Below, in pieces: positions 48,010 through 60,300 of a DNA stretch of 64,000 bases (position 1 is its first letter; each line of letters begins with the position of its first letter). This DNA is from Stomorhina lunata. Lineage: Eukaryota; Arthropoda; Insecta; Diptera; Rhiniidae. The stretch is from NCBI GenBank assembly GCA_933228675.1, contig OW121741.1:18961510-19025509 (forward strand), given 5' to 3'. Position numbers and translations under genes: made by a program. The notes under the pieces are model-generated. The model was not told the origin of the DNA, did no database searches, and saw only the letters and a program-made list of their open reading frames with translations.

Positions 48010-49520
48010 GTCGAGAAGCTTTAAAATAGACTTTGAAGTAGTAGTACTGGTCAAAACGTGGTCGGTCGGAGGAGATCAGATGAAGTAAAGTATCTCTTAT
48101 ACCGTTTAAGAAAATGAATGCTTGTTTCGAAACTTAAATTGAATTGTCCGCAACTTCAAGAGCATTTGATTGACTTTAAAGAGGCTACAAGCCTCTTGGG
48201 TTTTTACCCCTGGACAAAAATGTTGGTCGCATAAACTAACAAATCTCTAGAAACGCTGAAGGAAGTTTTTTTAAAAGGGCTAATTTGCTAGAACTTACAG
48301 AACTGGGGCAATTTTAATATTAAAAAATACGAAAGTAGACTATGGAAGACCCAGTACAACTAAAGTTTTAATTCTGCTGAAATGTTGAAGATACCTTTGA
48401 AGCTACTAGGTTGAGGAATTTTTGACAAGAGCAAAGTAGAGCAGATTGTTCAACATCCAGTAAGGATTAGACCACTATACTCACTTTCCTGACAACTAAT
48501 GATGATTAGAGCTTTACAAATTAATGTTCAGCTTTAAAACTTTAAAATCTCTTTGATCGGGCTTGATCTAGTAAGATCTAGTAATAACCTGGCCTATATC
48601 CATTTTATGTGGAGGGAAACCAAAGCAAGCAAATCTTGTCATACGAGACTCAAAGATTATGGACCAATGAACCTTTCTTCATTATTCATATGACTTACAT
48701 AAATGACCTATATTTATTTTTTTTTTTCAGGAGTAGATTACCAGCCCGACGTCCTAACCTATATTTTTTATCGTTCTTATGAGAGAACTCGCTTCACATG
48801 TTAGCTCACTACATTAACAGTTGTTAACGTAGTTCCCTGGGTGATACTATGAGGAGGTCAGCGTCCACAGTTGCAAAGAAGTATAACCAAGATATGTCAG
48901 GACTACCAAGTTAAGACCAATTAGAACCGTTACTTGGTATCCAACATCCCCTACATCATCCATTAAGACATTGGAGAAACTAATTGAAAGGTATCTTAGG
49001 AAAAAAATGGAATACTGGCTATTCAAGAGAACATAAATATATACAATGGTAGCTTTTCTAGACACAGAAGGAACTTTTAATAACATAACTCCAGTTGTCG
49101 TAGTTAAATCTTAACCTTATCTGGGAGTTGACGCTAATATTAGGAATCTCATTAAAAAGACGTATTAGGAATAAATTGGGAATGTCTAATAATAGATTTA
49201 TTAGCGAGGGAATGCCATCAAGCGGTATTCTATTTTTATTTTCATGAAATCTAGCACTGATCGATATTTTAGTATCCCAAGAGACTGATGTAAAGGTTGG
49301 TATATACGCATATTATGTGACAATAGCAGTATGTGTAAACTAAGAGATATCCTTTACAAGACACTTCTGTCTTTTGCAAAATGATGTGGCGATGACGGTC
49401 TTACGGTAAATCTAAGCCAGACTGAATTAGTTCTATTCACCAGAAGGTCGGAAAACTATCCAGTGAAACCTATCTCCCTGGAGGAACTTATTGTGCTATT
49501 TCAGGCTCAACATCATAGAC
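48010..49520 (+). pseudogene. Jockey/R1-type reverse transcriptase, heavily decayed
   Basis: Readable pieces on plus in shifting frames: LEKLIERYLRKK-type sequence near 48970-49010, FLDTEGTFNNI near 49055 (the counterpart of motif A in jockey/R1 enzymes, FLDIEGAFDN), a decayed motif B at about 49205 (SEGMPSSGIL), a motif C relic (AYYVTIAV, with YADD changed) near 49305, and LSQTELVLFTRRSENYPV near 49430. Dozens of stops and frameshifts show great age. The part before 48840 is too decayed to assign but shares base composition. Confidence 0.6.
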
Positions 49521-49875
49521 AGAGCTAAAATTCCACTGTTCCCCTATACGTGGGCAAGACGTCAATTTGATAAACCCTACTCTAGCCTTAATAATTAGGT
49601 AAATATCAGAAATTGTACAATGACGATAAATATATTCAATTCGATACTGTCTGTTTTCCCTCAGATCTGTCAAGTTAATATAAACTTACCAAAGAAGCGT
49701 AAGGCAGGCAAGTCGCGACTTGACTCTAGCCACTTCCAAGTTTCTACTGATACAAATTATTGGTGGTGGTCTATAGGAGGTTGTATTTTCTGCTACACAA
49801 TCCAAATTTAGGAATATAGACTGATATTGACCGTTGTATTTTTTACAATTTAACATTTATTAGCATTAAGGAACG
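49521..49875. other. Unassigned sequence between retroelement fragments
   Basis: No domain seen. The short frames on either strand do not resemble any family I know. Confidence 0.35.
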
Positions 49876-49879
49876 AAAA

Positions 49880-50420
49880 GAAACTTGTGGGTGGCACCAT
49901 TTTCCCTCATAAATTACATCTTAAAATAACCCGGATATCGCCAAACGGCGTTACTAAGAATCAAATTGATCACATTTTGTTGAACTCTAAGTGGCGATCA
50001 TCTTTACTTGATCTACGCTCAAGATTGCGGCTCTGAGGTCTGATATGGCGAAAGCCGATCGGAAAATTAATGTGGGAAAACTGGAATTAGAGAGACATTG
50101 AAATGCCTTTATTACTGCCATAAGGAATCGGCTTACGGATATTATAAGCAACAGCGACGAATGTATTAATAAAATCTCTAGATGTGTCACTCGAACGTAC
50201 AATGAGGTTGGTCAACAAACGCTAGGATTTAAAGATCATAAAAGAAAATTTTGGCTAACACAAGCAAAATGGTGCACCTGCTAGAACGTGGAGAAGGTCA
50301 ATTGATGCGGAGTTGCAAGCAGCAAACTGAAATGATGTATGACTAACATCTCGCAATAGACTTCAATATAAAAGGATGGTTGAGGCCCTACGCTTCACTG
50401 GCAGTCAAGGATAATAGAAG
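49880..50420 (+). pseudogene. RTE-type endonuclease fragment
   Basis: In one plus frame from about 49886: KLVGGTIFPHKLHLKITRI, SPNGVTKNQIDHILLNSKW and RSSLLDLRSR. This matches the end of the apurinic-type endonuclease of RTE elements (VGGT-FPH...SPDG-T-NQIDHI). The Ser-Asp-His that closes the domain is not readable. After 50030 the frame breaks, and only composition plus KKFWLTQAKW-like pieces suggest the linker before the reverse transcriptase. It may be the same family as the 18565-19934 copy. Confidence 0.65.
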
Positions 50421-52565
50421 AAGTCGTTCCTGAGGCTGCAGTAGACTGTAGACTTATCAAGGCCAATTTTAATATCAGATTGAAGGACGTCGCTCCATTG
50501 TCTTATAATTTTACAACGACCCAGGATTTATACCTATAGAAAACCTTTTTGGGGTCTCAAGCCACTGTGATAAAAAAATTACAAACCAAGTAAATGCCCC
50601 ATTCCATTTTAAAGGTGGTTTCAACAAGAATCGGAATTTCGAGCTTTTACAGACTAAAAGCCTTTAACTTAAAACCACTAAATTGTCATTACTTTTGTGA
50701 ACTGAAATCATGGCATTATCTTAAAATCAGATACGGTTATCTCGCGAGGGAGATAGTAAAAAAACAATGGCAATTAAAACGTGTGAAACAAATTTTTTTT
50801 TATATTTTTAGAAAATTGCAGCCAATTGATAAGAATGTAAAAAGATTCGCTTATAAGTATAAAAAAAAAACATTCGCTTATTCTGAAACAAAGTTTATCA
50901 TTGATCATTAACAAACGAATATTAAAATGCCCTTCATTTTACTTTCAATGAAATTAATCGGTTACACGATCCATTTAATGATTCCCAGGAATAAAGTAAT
51001 TGATTACTTGTAAGTGATTCCTACTAACTCCAATCTTTCACTCTTTCTCACTCAGCCTATCTTTGTCTCTCTATATTTGTCCCTCTTAAACTTGTTTGTT
51101 TACATTTTAGTTTTTCTGTTGTTTTTATAATGTTCTTCTATTTATATTCAAAAACCAGTTATTTTTGCAAGCGTCATCTATTAGGAAGTAGGAAGAGCAG
51201 CTTAAAATTGGGAGTTGCCATTAACTTTATTTTAGTGCTGGCAATATTTTGAAAGCCAAATAAAGAGTGTGGCCAACTTAACATTTAATTAAGCGTTAGT
51301 TAATGATTAACTTAAATTTATTTCAAAAAAGCTTCAATTTTTTTAAAAAAAATTAATGCGTGAGTAATTTAATGACTTAAACTCACCTTAAATTATCGTT
51401 TTCGTTGTTTTTAATCACTTAAGAGTTAAGTTATTGGTATTTAATAATTCAAAAGACCTTTCTTTGTTTTAAACAAACACTTAAAAATCAATATTTGTAA
51501 CAAATTAGTTATTAAAATCAAGTGTTATAGGTTTTTATAACATTTTTTTATACAAAAATGGCTTCATTAAGTAAGAAAATCACTTATAAAATTGATTAAA
51601 AATCACAGAAGGAAAATTTTAATTAACGAAACAAATCACAAATAAATTCTTTAATTAAAAATCCATAAATCTTTTATGTAAATGCAATATATCTATTTTT
51701 GTTTTTGAATGGAAATGCCTCTTTTATTATAAAAAAATCTTTAGAACCCTTTAACGGAATACTTTTCATTAATCGTTACTTAAAACCAACTTTCGTTACT
51801 TAGAAGAAGAAAATTTCGTAATTTATTTAACAAACCGCCACCGCATTCTCAGAGGTAAGTTTAGGTACTGATCGTCATTAAAGTGTTTTTTTGTAACAGA
51901 AAAAAAATTATTATTTTATTTTAAAAAGAAAATAAACAAAAAACACAACGACAAAAAAATATTGTTTGCAAAAAAACAGCAACAAATAATAACAATAAAT
52001 AAATTTTTATAGACTTTTGCCTTGTACTCGCGCTGTCTTTTTGTTGTGATTTTTTTTTTCGTTTTGCCCTATGAAAAATGGGCGTCAGATAATATTGGAA
52101 AAAAAGTACTAGAAAAATAGAGGAGATAAAAGCTTTTTAAACGCCAGCACATGGCTGGTTGCTTAAGGAGACGGGACTACAATGATGACGACGACACACT
52201 CATCTGAAAAGTTTTTAATTAAAAAGTTTTTAAATATTTTCTTTAAGTTTTCAATATTAAATTGAAAATTTTTTTGAAGAGCCCAAAAATCATGAATAAT
52301 TTAGAAAATGTTTAAAAATTGGCATTTCTTTCATTAGAGAACAAATTATTAATTTGTTTAATGATAACAAATTAGTCATAAAAAAAATGAAGTGTTGAAT
52401 GAAAAGCAAAAAATAGGCAAAATATCGCTACAAATGCAAGTATAGGCTTAACCCATTAAGAGCTACAAAATAAAATATTGGCAGAACTTTAAAATCAAAG
52501 AAAAAATACAACTTTTAATAAGAGAAAATCGATTAGAAATGCTTAACAAAAGTTCTATTGTTTAA
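50421..52565. other. AT-rich unique sequence, no gene supported
   Basis: A Lys-rich plus frame at 50594-50911 lacks any family pattern and conserved context. A strong donor-like CAGAGGTAAGTTT occurs at 51850 after a GC-richer CCGCCACCGCATTC, which could mark a 5' non-coding exon on plus, but nothing supports it. Confidence 0.4.
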
Positions 52566-52569
52566 AAAA

Positions 52570-53760
52570 TTAAGGTTTCTTGAAAAAATCAATGAGTACT
52601 TTTTAAGTAACCGCTTTTATTTGTAAAGTAACCATACAAATATTAATGCAAACGTTCATCTAATCATTTTATATTATGTATATGACGATTTTAAAGCAAA
52701 ATAAAGCCAATTAAATAAAAGTAAACGATTATTTTTTTAAGTAACCGTTTTATATTAAGAAGTAATCATTAAACAATTGACGAAATCCAATTGATTTGAA
52801 TATAATTTAACATAAAAATTGATTATTTATCAATATGAAGTTAATTGGATTGAATTAACCGAAAATTTTTAAAAGTAACCGATTATTTTTATGAAGTAAT
52901 AATCTAAATTTTATTTTACTTAATTCAAAAATCTACTTTATAAAACTCAAAATCGATTTTAAACGTTTAACAGAAGTATTTTTGTTAAATAATTAAGTTT
53001 TTTCGAAAAATATCAACGATTACTTTTTAAGTAACCGCTTTTTTTTGCAAAGTAACCATTCAAATGTTAATGCAAAAGTTTTACCTAGCATTTTATATTA
53101 TGTATATAGCGATTTTAAAGCAAACTTAGTAAAAGTAACCGAATTTTTTTTAAGTAACCGTTTTATATTATGAAGTAGTTATTAACATATTGACTGAATC
53201 CATCTAATTTAAAAATAATTTACTGTGTAAATTAAAAATATATCAATATTAAGCTAATTGGATTGAAGCAACCGAAAGATTATAAAAGTAACCGATTATT
53301 TTTATAAAATAATCATCTCAATTTTAATCTACCTAATTTAATAATTACACCTCTCTATTAAATTCAATATCGATTGTTGAAGAACTAGGTTTTTTTTGAA
53401 AAATTCAACGATTACTTTTTAAGTAACCGTTTTTTTTTTGCAAAGTTACCATTCAAATGTTAATGCAAAAGTTTATCCCATCATTTTATACTATGTTTAT
53501 ATCGATTTTGAGGCAAAATAAAGCCAAATTAATATAAGTAACCGATTTTTTTTTAAGTAATCGCTTCATTTTTAAAAGTAATTATTATCAAATTGAACAA
53601 ATTTATTCAATTAAAACATAATTTAACGTGAAAATTGACTATATATCCGTATAAAGTAATTTGAATTAAAGTAACCGAAAGACTTTAAAAGTAACCGATT
53701 ATTTTTATAAACTTATCATCTCAATTTTAACCTACTTAATTAAAATATTACTCTAATCTA
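52570..53760. repeat. GTAACC-box satellite domain, block 1 (~400-bp units)
   Basis: Three copies of a 390-430 bp unit start at about 52591, 53021 and 53409 with ACTTTTTAAGTAACCGCTTT. Each also carries later TAAGTAACCG and AAAAGTAACCGATTA boxes about 140 and 280 bp further on, separated by AT-rich sequence with a recurring ATTTTATATTATGTATAT. Confidence 0.85.
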
Positions 53761-54135
53761 TAAAATTTAAATTTTTATATTTTTTTGTAATTTCAAAAAA
53801 TTGATTTTATGAGAAAAATTTTCGATTTTCTATAAAAAATTTTGGTGGTTCCAAATTGAAATCCCTTTTCCATTTTAACGCGTTTTTACAAAGTTACAAG
53901 GGGTTTTAAGATTTTTTATTAACAAGATTTTTTGGGGAAAAAATTCGTTTTTTTTTACAAAATTTTTATAATTTAAAAATTTTCCATTTAAACGCTTTTT
54001 AACAAAGTTACAGTGTTTAAAGGCTTTGAAGAAGAACAACTTAATTTTATAAGAAAAATTTCGATTTTTTATCATAAAACTAAATTGACGACCCAACTAT
54101 TTAATAATTAAAAACTTTTTTGGAGCTGTTTAAAG
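53761..54135. other. AT-rich stretch inside the satellite domain
   Basis: No box motif. Two copies of TTTAACGCGTTTTTACAAAGTT-like sequence (53875 and 53990) are visible. Confidence 0.4.
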
Positions 54136-54139
54136 CAAG

Positions 54140-55095
54140 CGGTTACTCGGGTAACCGATTCGATTTGAATAAATAAGTCTTGTTGAAGTGGTTTTAGCTC
54201 ATTCTTTAATAAAAATTTAACAATTTTTTAGTCTTGAGAAGAAATGGTTAGAAGGTGAAGCGGTTTTAACGAACCGATTACCCGAGTAACCGTTTCAATT
54301 ATTGCCAAAATATACATGTAATTTAGAACATTCATTTAATTTAGAAAAAACTTAATTTTATTAACTTTTCAAGGGTTTAAATTAGTTTGTAGCTGTTTTA
54401 GCAATCGATTACCCGGGTAACCGTTCAAATTATTACCAAAAAAATACATGTAATTTAGATAAATTCATATAATTTGGAAAGAACATAATTTTATTTACTT
54501 TTAAATGTTCACAAACTGGTTTGAAGTGGTTTTAACAAACCGCTTACCCGAGTAACCGTTTCAATTATTGGCAAAATATACATGTAATTTAGAAAATTCA
54601 TTTTATTTAGAAAAAAACTTAATTTTATTAACTTTTCAAGGGTTTCAATTAGTTTGTAGCTGTTTTAGCAATCGATTACCCGGGTAACCGTTTCAATTAT
54701 TGCCAAAATATACATATAATTTAGATAAATTTATATAATTTAGAAAAGACTTAATTTTACTAACTTCTCAATGGTTAAAAACTATTTTGTAGCTGTTTTA
54801 AACAACCGATTACCCGGGTAACTGTTTGAATTATTGCCAAAAACTACCAGTAATTTAGAAAAATTCGTCTAATTTAAAAGAGACTTCATTTTATTAACTT
54901 TCTGATGGTTAAAAAGTAGTTTGGCGCTGTTTTAAGCAACCGATTACTCGGGTAACCATTTGAATTACTGCCAAAAATTACAAGAAATTTAGAAAAATTC
55001 GTCTAATTTAAAAGGGATATCATTTTATTAACTTTTCGTTGGTAAAAAACTTGTTTGGAGCTGTTTGAAGCAACCGATTACCCGATTTTTATTGT
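54140..55095. repeat. GTAACC-box satellite, block 2 (~133-bp units)
   Basis: Eight units at about 54150, 54270, 54405, 54537, 54670, 54803, 54937 and 55072. Here the box is CGATTACCCGGGTAACCG or variants (ACCCGAGTAACC, ACTCGGGTAACC), a near-perfect palindrome around CCCGGG. Spacers share AATTATTGCCAAAATATAC, ATGTAATTTAGA and AACTTAATTTTATTAAC. Confidence 0.9.
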
Positions 55096-56205
55096 TAAGT
55101 GTTTCAAAAGTGGTTTTACCTTATTCGTTCTTAGGGCTAGGGAGAAATACGTACCTAAAAAGAAAAAAATTAAAGCAAATCATTAGTTTTGTTGTTAAAT
55201 TGCAAGTTTTATTATTTTTTAACATTATTATAAAATTTTGTTTAAAGTTATTAAAAAGTCTCTTGGCACATTTTATCTTTAGACAGGTAATAATTTTGTA
55301 TTTTGTTATCTTTACAATTAACTATTACAGTGGTTTGTTTAAATTTCGCACTAAAATAGATAAAATTGAAACAAAAACCTAAGAAATACAAAAGGCCATA
55401 ACTATTTTTTGAAACAATTTTAATTGAAATTTAAAATTGGCTTTCAAATAAAATCAAGGTTTCCACACAAATAAATGCTCTAAAAATTATTAATGTTCGA
55501 AAAAACAAAATTTGCATTTAACAAAAATGGATTTCAAATTAAGTTTAGGAGGTGTATTCAAACACGAATCAAAGATAATTAAAGCAATTAATTACCAGGT
55601 ATTTTGAAAAACTAGCAAAAAGAGCAAAATTTCAAAACTTAAGCTATACTTTTCATTTTTAATCATACCCTCGACTTAAAGTAAGATTTGAACACAAATT
55701 TTTCAAAACTTTTAGTAACAAAAACTTCCTTAAGATTTAAGATTTACAAAATACAATGAAATTCAAATTAAAATACATACATCGTATCTATTTTAATTTC
55801 AAAACCAAACGTACTCTTGTAATGCAGAAAATTGGTAGCTTTAATACTTAAAATTTAAATAACAATAACGAGGAAATTGTTGCTGAAATGAAGGAAAACT
55901 GAAAACTAACATTTCATTTGTTTGTAAAAAAATTAACTGAGAATGTAAGTTTTCAATTCATGAAATGTGAAAATGTCTAAGGAAAGAAAGAAAATTAAAT
56001 GTCAGAGATATTTAAAATTGTGGTGAAAATTTAATACCAAATGTTTAAGTGGGAGGGAAGTTTCGAAATCAAATTGGATTAAGTTTTTCTTAAAACGAAA
56101 AAAAAATGTTTAAAAAACGACTTAACAGTATTCAAAAGTCTAAGTAAAAGTTTAAATAATTCATTAGAAAGGTATTTTAAGATTTGTATATGATAAAAAC
56201 ACTTT
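55096..56205. other. Non-satellite gap in the GTAACC domain
   Basis: About 1.1 kb of AT-rich unique sequence between satellite blocks. A 105-codon plus frame (55065-55382) begins inside a satellite unit, is Phe/Leu/Lys-rich, and has no recognisable feature, so it is not annotated as a gene. Confidence 0.4.
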
Positions 56206-56209
56206 TTTT

Positions 56210-58760
56210 CTAAAAAAGTAACCGATTACTTTATCGAGTAACCATTTAATTTTTAGCTAATATCCAATAACAATGCAATATTTTGTAGATTTTAAAGGAT
56301 TTATTCAAAAATTTTATCAAAAGTATGTGTTATTTAACAAAGTAACCGGTTACTTATTCGAGTAACCATTAAAATTATGGCTAATATCTAACAATAATGC
56401 AATATTATGCTGATTTAAAAGGATTTATTAAAAATTTCATCAAAATTATGTGTTTTTCAACAAAGTAACCGGTTACTTATTTAAGTAACCTTTTCAATTT
56501 TAACTAATATCTAATCATAATGAAAAATTCTAATGATTTTTATGCAGTTAATAGAAAATTTCTTCAAAATTATCTGTTGTTAGAAAAGTAACCGATTACT
56601 GTATCAAGTAACCAATAAATTTTTATCTAATATCTAATTATTATGCGTTTCTACTGGTTTTTATGTTGTTAATAGACAATTTCTTCAAAATGTAGTGTTT
56701 TTTAGAAAAGTAACCGATTACTTTATACAGTAACCGTTAAAATTTTAGTTAATATCTAATAATTATGCAATATTTTTTAGATTAAAACCAATAAAAATTA
56801 AGTTAAAAAACTTTCCTTGAAAAACAAGTTTTTTTTAAATAAGTAACCGATTACATTATCGACCATTAAATTTGTTTGCTTATATCTAATAATTATGCAA
56901 TATTTTGCCGATTTTAAAGGATTTAATAAAAAATATCATCAAAATCATGTGTTTATCAACAAAGTAACCGGTTACTTTAACGAGTTATCTATTCATTTTT
57001 AGCTAATATCAAAAAAAAAAAAACAAAATACTACTGTTTTTTAAGGCGTAAACAGAAAATTTCTTCAATATTATGTGTTTTTAGAAAAGTAACCGATTAC
57101 TTTATCAAGTAACCATTAAATTTTTAGCTAATGACTAATAATTATGGAATATTTTGCTAAGTAAAGCTTATGAAATTCTTATATAAAGTATTTCCTTTCA
57201 AAAAACAAATATTTTTATAAAAATAACCGATTACTTTTTCGATATTAATATCTTTATTCAATATCTTTAATAAATACGAAATTCTACTGATTTTTTAAAG
57301 AGTTTATAGAATTTTTTTTTCTGAAATTGTGTTAAAGAAAAGTAACCGATTACTTTATCGAGTAATCATAAAATTTTTGGCTAATTTCTAATAATTACGT
57401 AAAATTTTGTTTAGTAAAGCTTTAGAAATTCATTAATAAAGAATTTCTGAAAATTTTCTTTGTTCAAATATATTTTTTCAAAAAGTAACCGATTACTTTA
57501 TCGTGTAACCATTAATTTTATGGCTAAAATCTATAAGTTATTCAATATTTTGCTGATATTAAGGGAGTTAATAGAAAATTTCTTTAAAATTATGAGTTTT
57601 TAAAGAAGTGACCGATTACTTTATAGAGTAACCATTAAACTTTTGAGTAATTTCTAATAATTATGCACTATTTTGGTGATTTTAAGGATTTCATAAAATT
57701 TACTTGCTTTACTAAAACAAATCATTTTAATTATGCAATATTTTGCCGATTTTAAAGGATTTAATAAAAAATATCATCAAAATCATGTGTTTATCAACAA
57801 AGTAACCGGTTACTTTAACGAGTTATCTATTCATTTTTAGCTAATATCAAAAAAAAAAACAAAATACTACTGTTTTTTAAGGCGTAAACAGAAAATTTCT
57901 TCAATATTATGTGTTTTTAGAAAAGTAACCGATTACTTTATCAAGTAACCGTTAAATTTTTAGCTAATGACTAATAATTATGGAATATTTTGCTAAGTAA
58001 AGCTTATGAAATTCTTATATAAAGTATTTCCTTTCAAAAAACAAATATTTTTATAAAAATAACCGATTACTTTATCGATATTAATATCTTTAATCAATAT
58101 CTTTAATAAATACGAAATTCTACTGATTTTTTAAAGAGGTTATAGAAATTTTTTTCCGAAATTGAGTTAAAGAAAAGTAACCGATTACTTTATCGAGTAA
58201 TCATAAAATTTTTGGCTAATTTCTAATAATTACGTAAAATTTTGTTTAGTAAAGCTTTAGAAATTCATTAAGAAAGAATTTCTGAAAATTTTCTTTGTTC
58301 AAATATATTTTTTCAAAAAGTAACCGATTACTTTATCGTGTAACCATTAATTTTATGGCTAAAATCTATAAGTTATTCAATATTTTGCTGATATTAAGGG
58401 AGTTAATAGAAAATTTCTTTAAAATTATGAGTTTTTAAAGAAGTGACCGATTACTTTATAGAGTAACCATTAAACTTTTGAGTAATTTCTAATAATTATG
58501 CACTATTTTGGTGATTTTAAGGATTTCATAAAATTTACTTGCTTTACTAAAACAAATCATTTTATCAATACTAAGTTTATTTTAACCAAGTAACCGGTTA
58601 TTTTTTCGAGTAACCTTTTAATTTTTAGCTAAAATCTAATAATAATGTAAAATTTTAAAGATTCTAAATTAGCTAATATAAAATTTAATCAAAACACAAA
58701 TTTTCTTACAAAAGTAACCGATTACTTCTTTAAGTAACCGCCTACTTTTATGTCCATTTA
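56210..58760. repeat. GTAACC-box satellite, block 3 (~123-bp units)
   Basis: About 19 units. First-box starts are 56217, 56342, 56465, 56588, 56710, 56843, 56964, 57089, 57224, 57342, 57485 and 57609, with spacings mostly 121-125 bp. The box is GTAACCGATTAC (or the palindrome GTAACCGGTTAC), a T-rich eight-base linker such as TTTATCGA, then GTAACC again, the two GTAACC starts being 20 bp apart. The spacer between boxes carries CTAATATCTAATAATTATGC and is much more variable than the box. Confidence 0.92.
56893..58565. repeat. 838-bp tandem segmental duplication within block 3
   Basis: The segment 56893-57730 recurs as 57731-58565 with very few differences: A-run lengths near 57010/57850, ACCATTAAA versus ACCGTTAAA, and small changes near 57300/58140. 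Each copy contains six to seven box units, so a multi-monomer block was duplicated as one piece. Confidence 0.92.
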
Positions 58761-60300
58761 TTTCAATTTGAACGCTTTTTTGAAAATTACAACTCGAAAT
58801 TTTTTGGAAAACAAGAAAATTTTAATAATTTTAATATGTAATTGAATGGTTACTTTTTCGAATACCCAAATATTTCCTAAAGTAAACACTTTCTTTTAAG
58901 TAAATTATGTTCACGTAGTTAAAGTTTCAAAGAAAATACTTTTCAAAATTCTTTAAAAGTATCGATAGTTGTATTTAAATAAACAACTAATTAATTACTT
59001 CATCAAATAACCGAATTCTTTTTAAGGTAACCTCTTTAAAACACCTCTATTTATTTCAATTTATACTCTTTTATAATGGACAACTCAAATTTTGTTTGGA
59101 AAAAAATAATAAAATTTTGTTCAATTTGAAAAACAATTAGTTACTTTTTCGAGTAACCAAGTATTTTCCTAAGTAATCACTTTCTTTTTAGTAAATTTTG
59201 TCCCTTTAGGTCAAATGTAAACGTTTTTAAGAAAATACAAATCGAAATTGTTTAGAAGCATCAGAAAAGTTTATTTTAAATAAACATTTAATTGTTAATT
59301 TTACTGAGTAGCCGATTACTTTTTGTAAGTAACCGCTTTAAAATATGATAGAAAATCGATTTTTGAATACCAGATTCTCTCTTAATTAACGAATTAGCAA
59401 ATATTTTTAAAAAATTATAAAAATTCTTTTAAATAACCTAAATACTTCACTAAGTAACCGATTACTTTTTTTATAAAATGCACCAAAAGGTAGGAAACCC
59501 AAAATAAATAAACTCCTTAAGTATTTATAAAGCATTAAGACAGAAAATTTTTGGAGTAAAATGTTTATAAACAATTTTTTGGCAAGCACAAACGATTACT
59601 TTTTTAAGTAACCACTTTACAATTTGTTTAAACATCATTAGTTAAGAAGCGAATATTCATAGAACTGTATTATTGGTGATTTTTTGTAAAAATTGAACAG
59701 AATCTTTTAAAATTAGCCGCTTACTTTTGTGAATAACCGATTACTTTTTAGATAACCATTCTAAAGGTGTTTAAATTTTCACAAAGTTTCACTTAAGTAA
59801 TTTTTTTCATTAAAACTATTGCAAAACTTTTCTTAAGGGCAAAATTAGGCGATTACTTTTAGGAATAACCGGTTACTTTTTGAAAAAAAAAATTCAAAAT
59901 TCAAAAACTATAAGCAAATTTTGATAGAATGATAATAGAGTTTGAATTTATAAGTGTTTTTACTAATATTTATATTTACGTTTTTTAGAGAACACAAACG
60001 ATTACTTTTTTAAGTAACCGCTTTAAAATTGGTCTACAGATCTTTTAATGTGAAGTGAATATTAATAGAATTGTATTATTGCTGAATATTTGTAAATATT
60101 TTGAAGAATCTTTCAAAATAAGGCGATTACTTTTGTGAATAACCGATTACTTTTTTGAAATAATCATTCTAAAGGTTTTAAAATTGTGATAAAGTTACAC
60201 TTAAGTAATTTTTTTCATTAATATGAATGTAAAACTTTTCTTAAGAGTAAGATTTGGCTATTACTTTTGAAAGTAATCGGTTACTTTTTGTCAAAAAATT
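58690..60300. repeat. GTAACC-box satellite, block 4 (mixed spacing)
   Basis: Degenerate units carrying CGATTACTTTTTTAAGTAACC and AAGTAACCGGTTACTTTTT-like boxes with irregular spacing. Two related ~410-bp units start with ACAAACGATTACTTTTTTAA at about 59588 and 59996. The array fades out after 60290. Confidence 0.85.

Noticed and set aside
50594..50911. 105-codon Lys/Tyr-rich plus frame
   Set aside because: AT-driven composition, no domain, no neighbours of the same kind; likely chance.
51838..51862. Possible 5' non-coding exon ending at AGAGGTAAGTTT
   Set aside because: A single donor-like sequence without acceptor, promoter or coding continuation is not enough.
56210..58760. CRISPR-like pattern of conserved box and variable spacer
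   Set aside because: Spacers are related, diverged monomer sequence and not unique; the layout is that of a satellite.
52570..60300. Interstitial telomere repeats because of TAACC
   Set aside because: TAACC is never in tandem; Diptera lack canonical telomerase repeats and the box is GTAACCGRTTAC.
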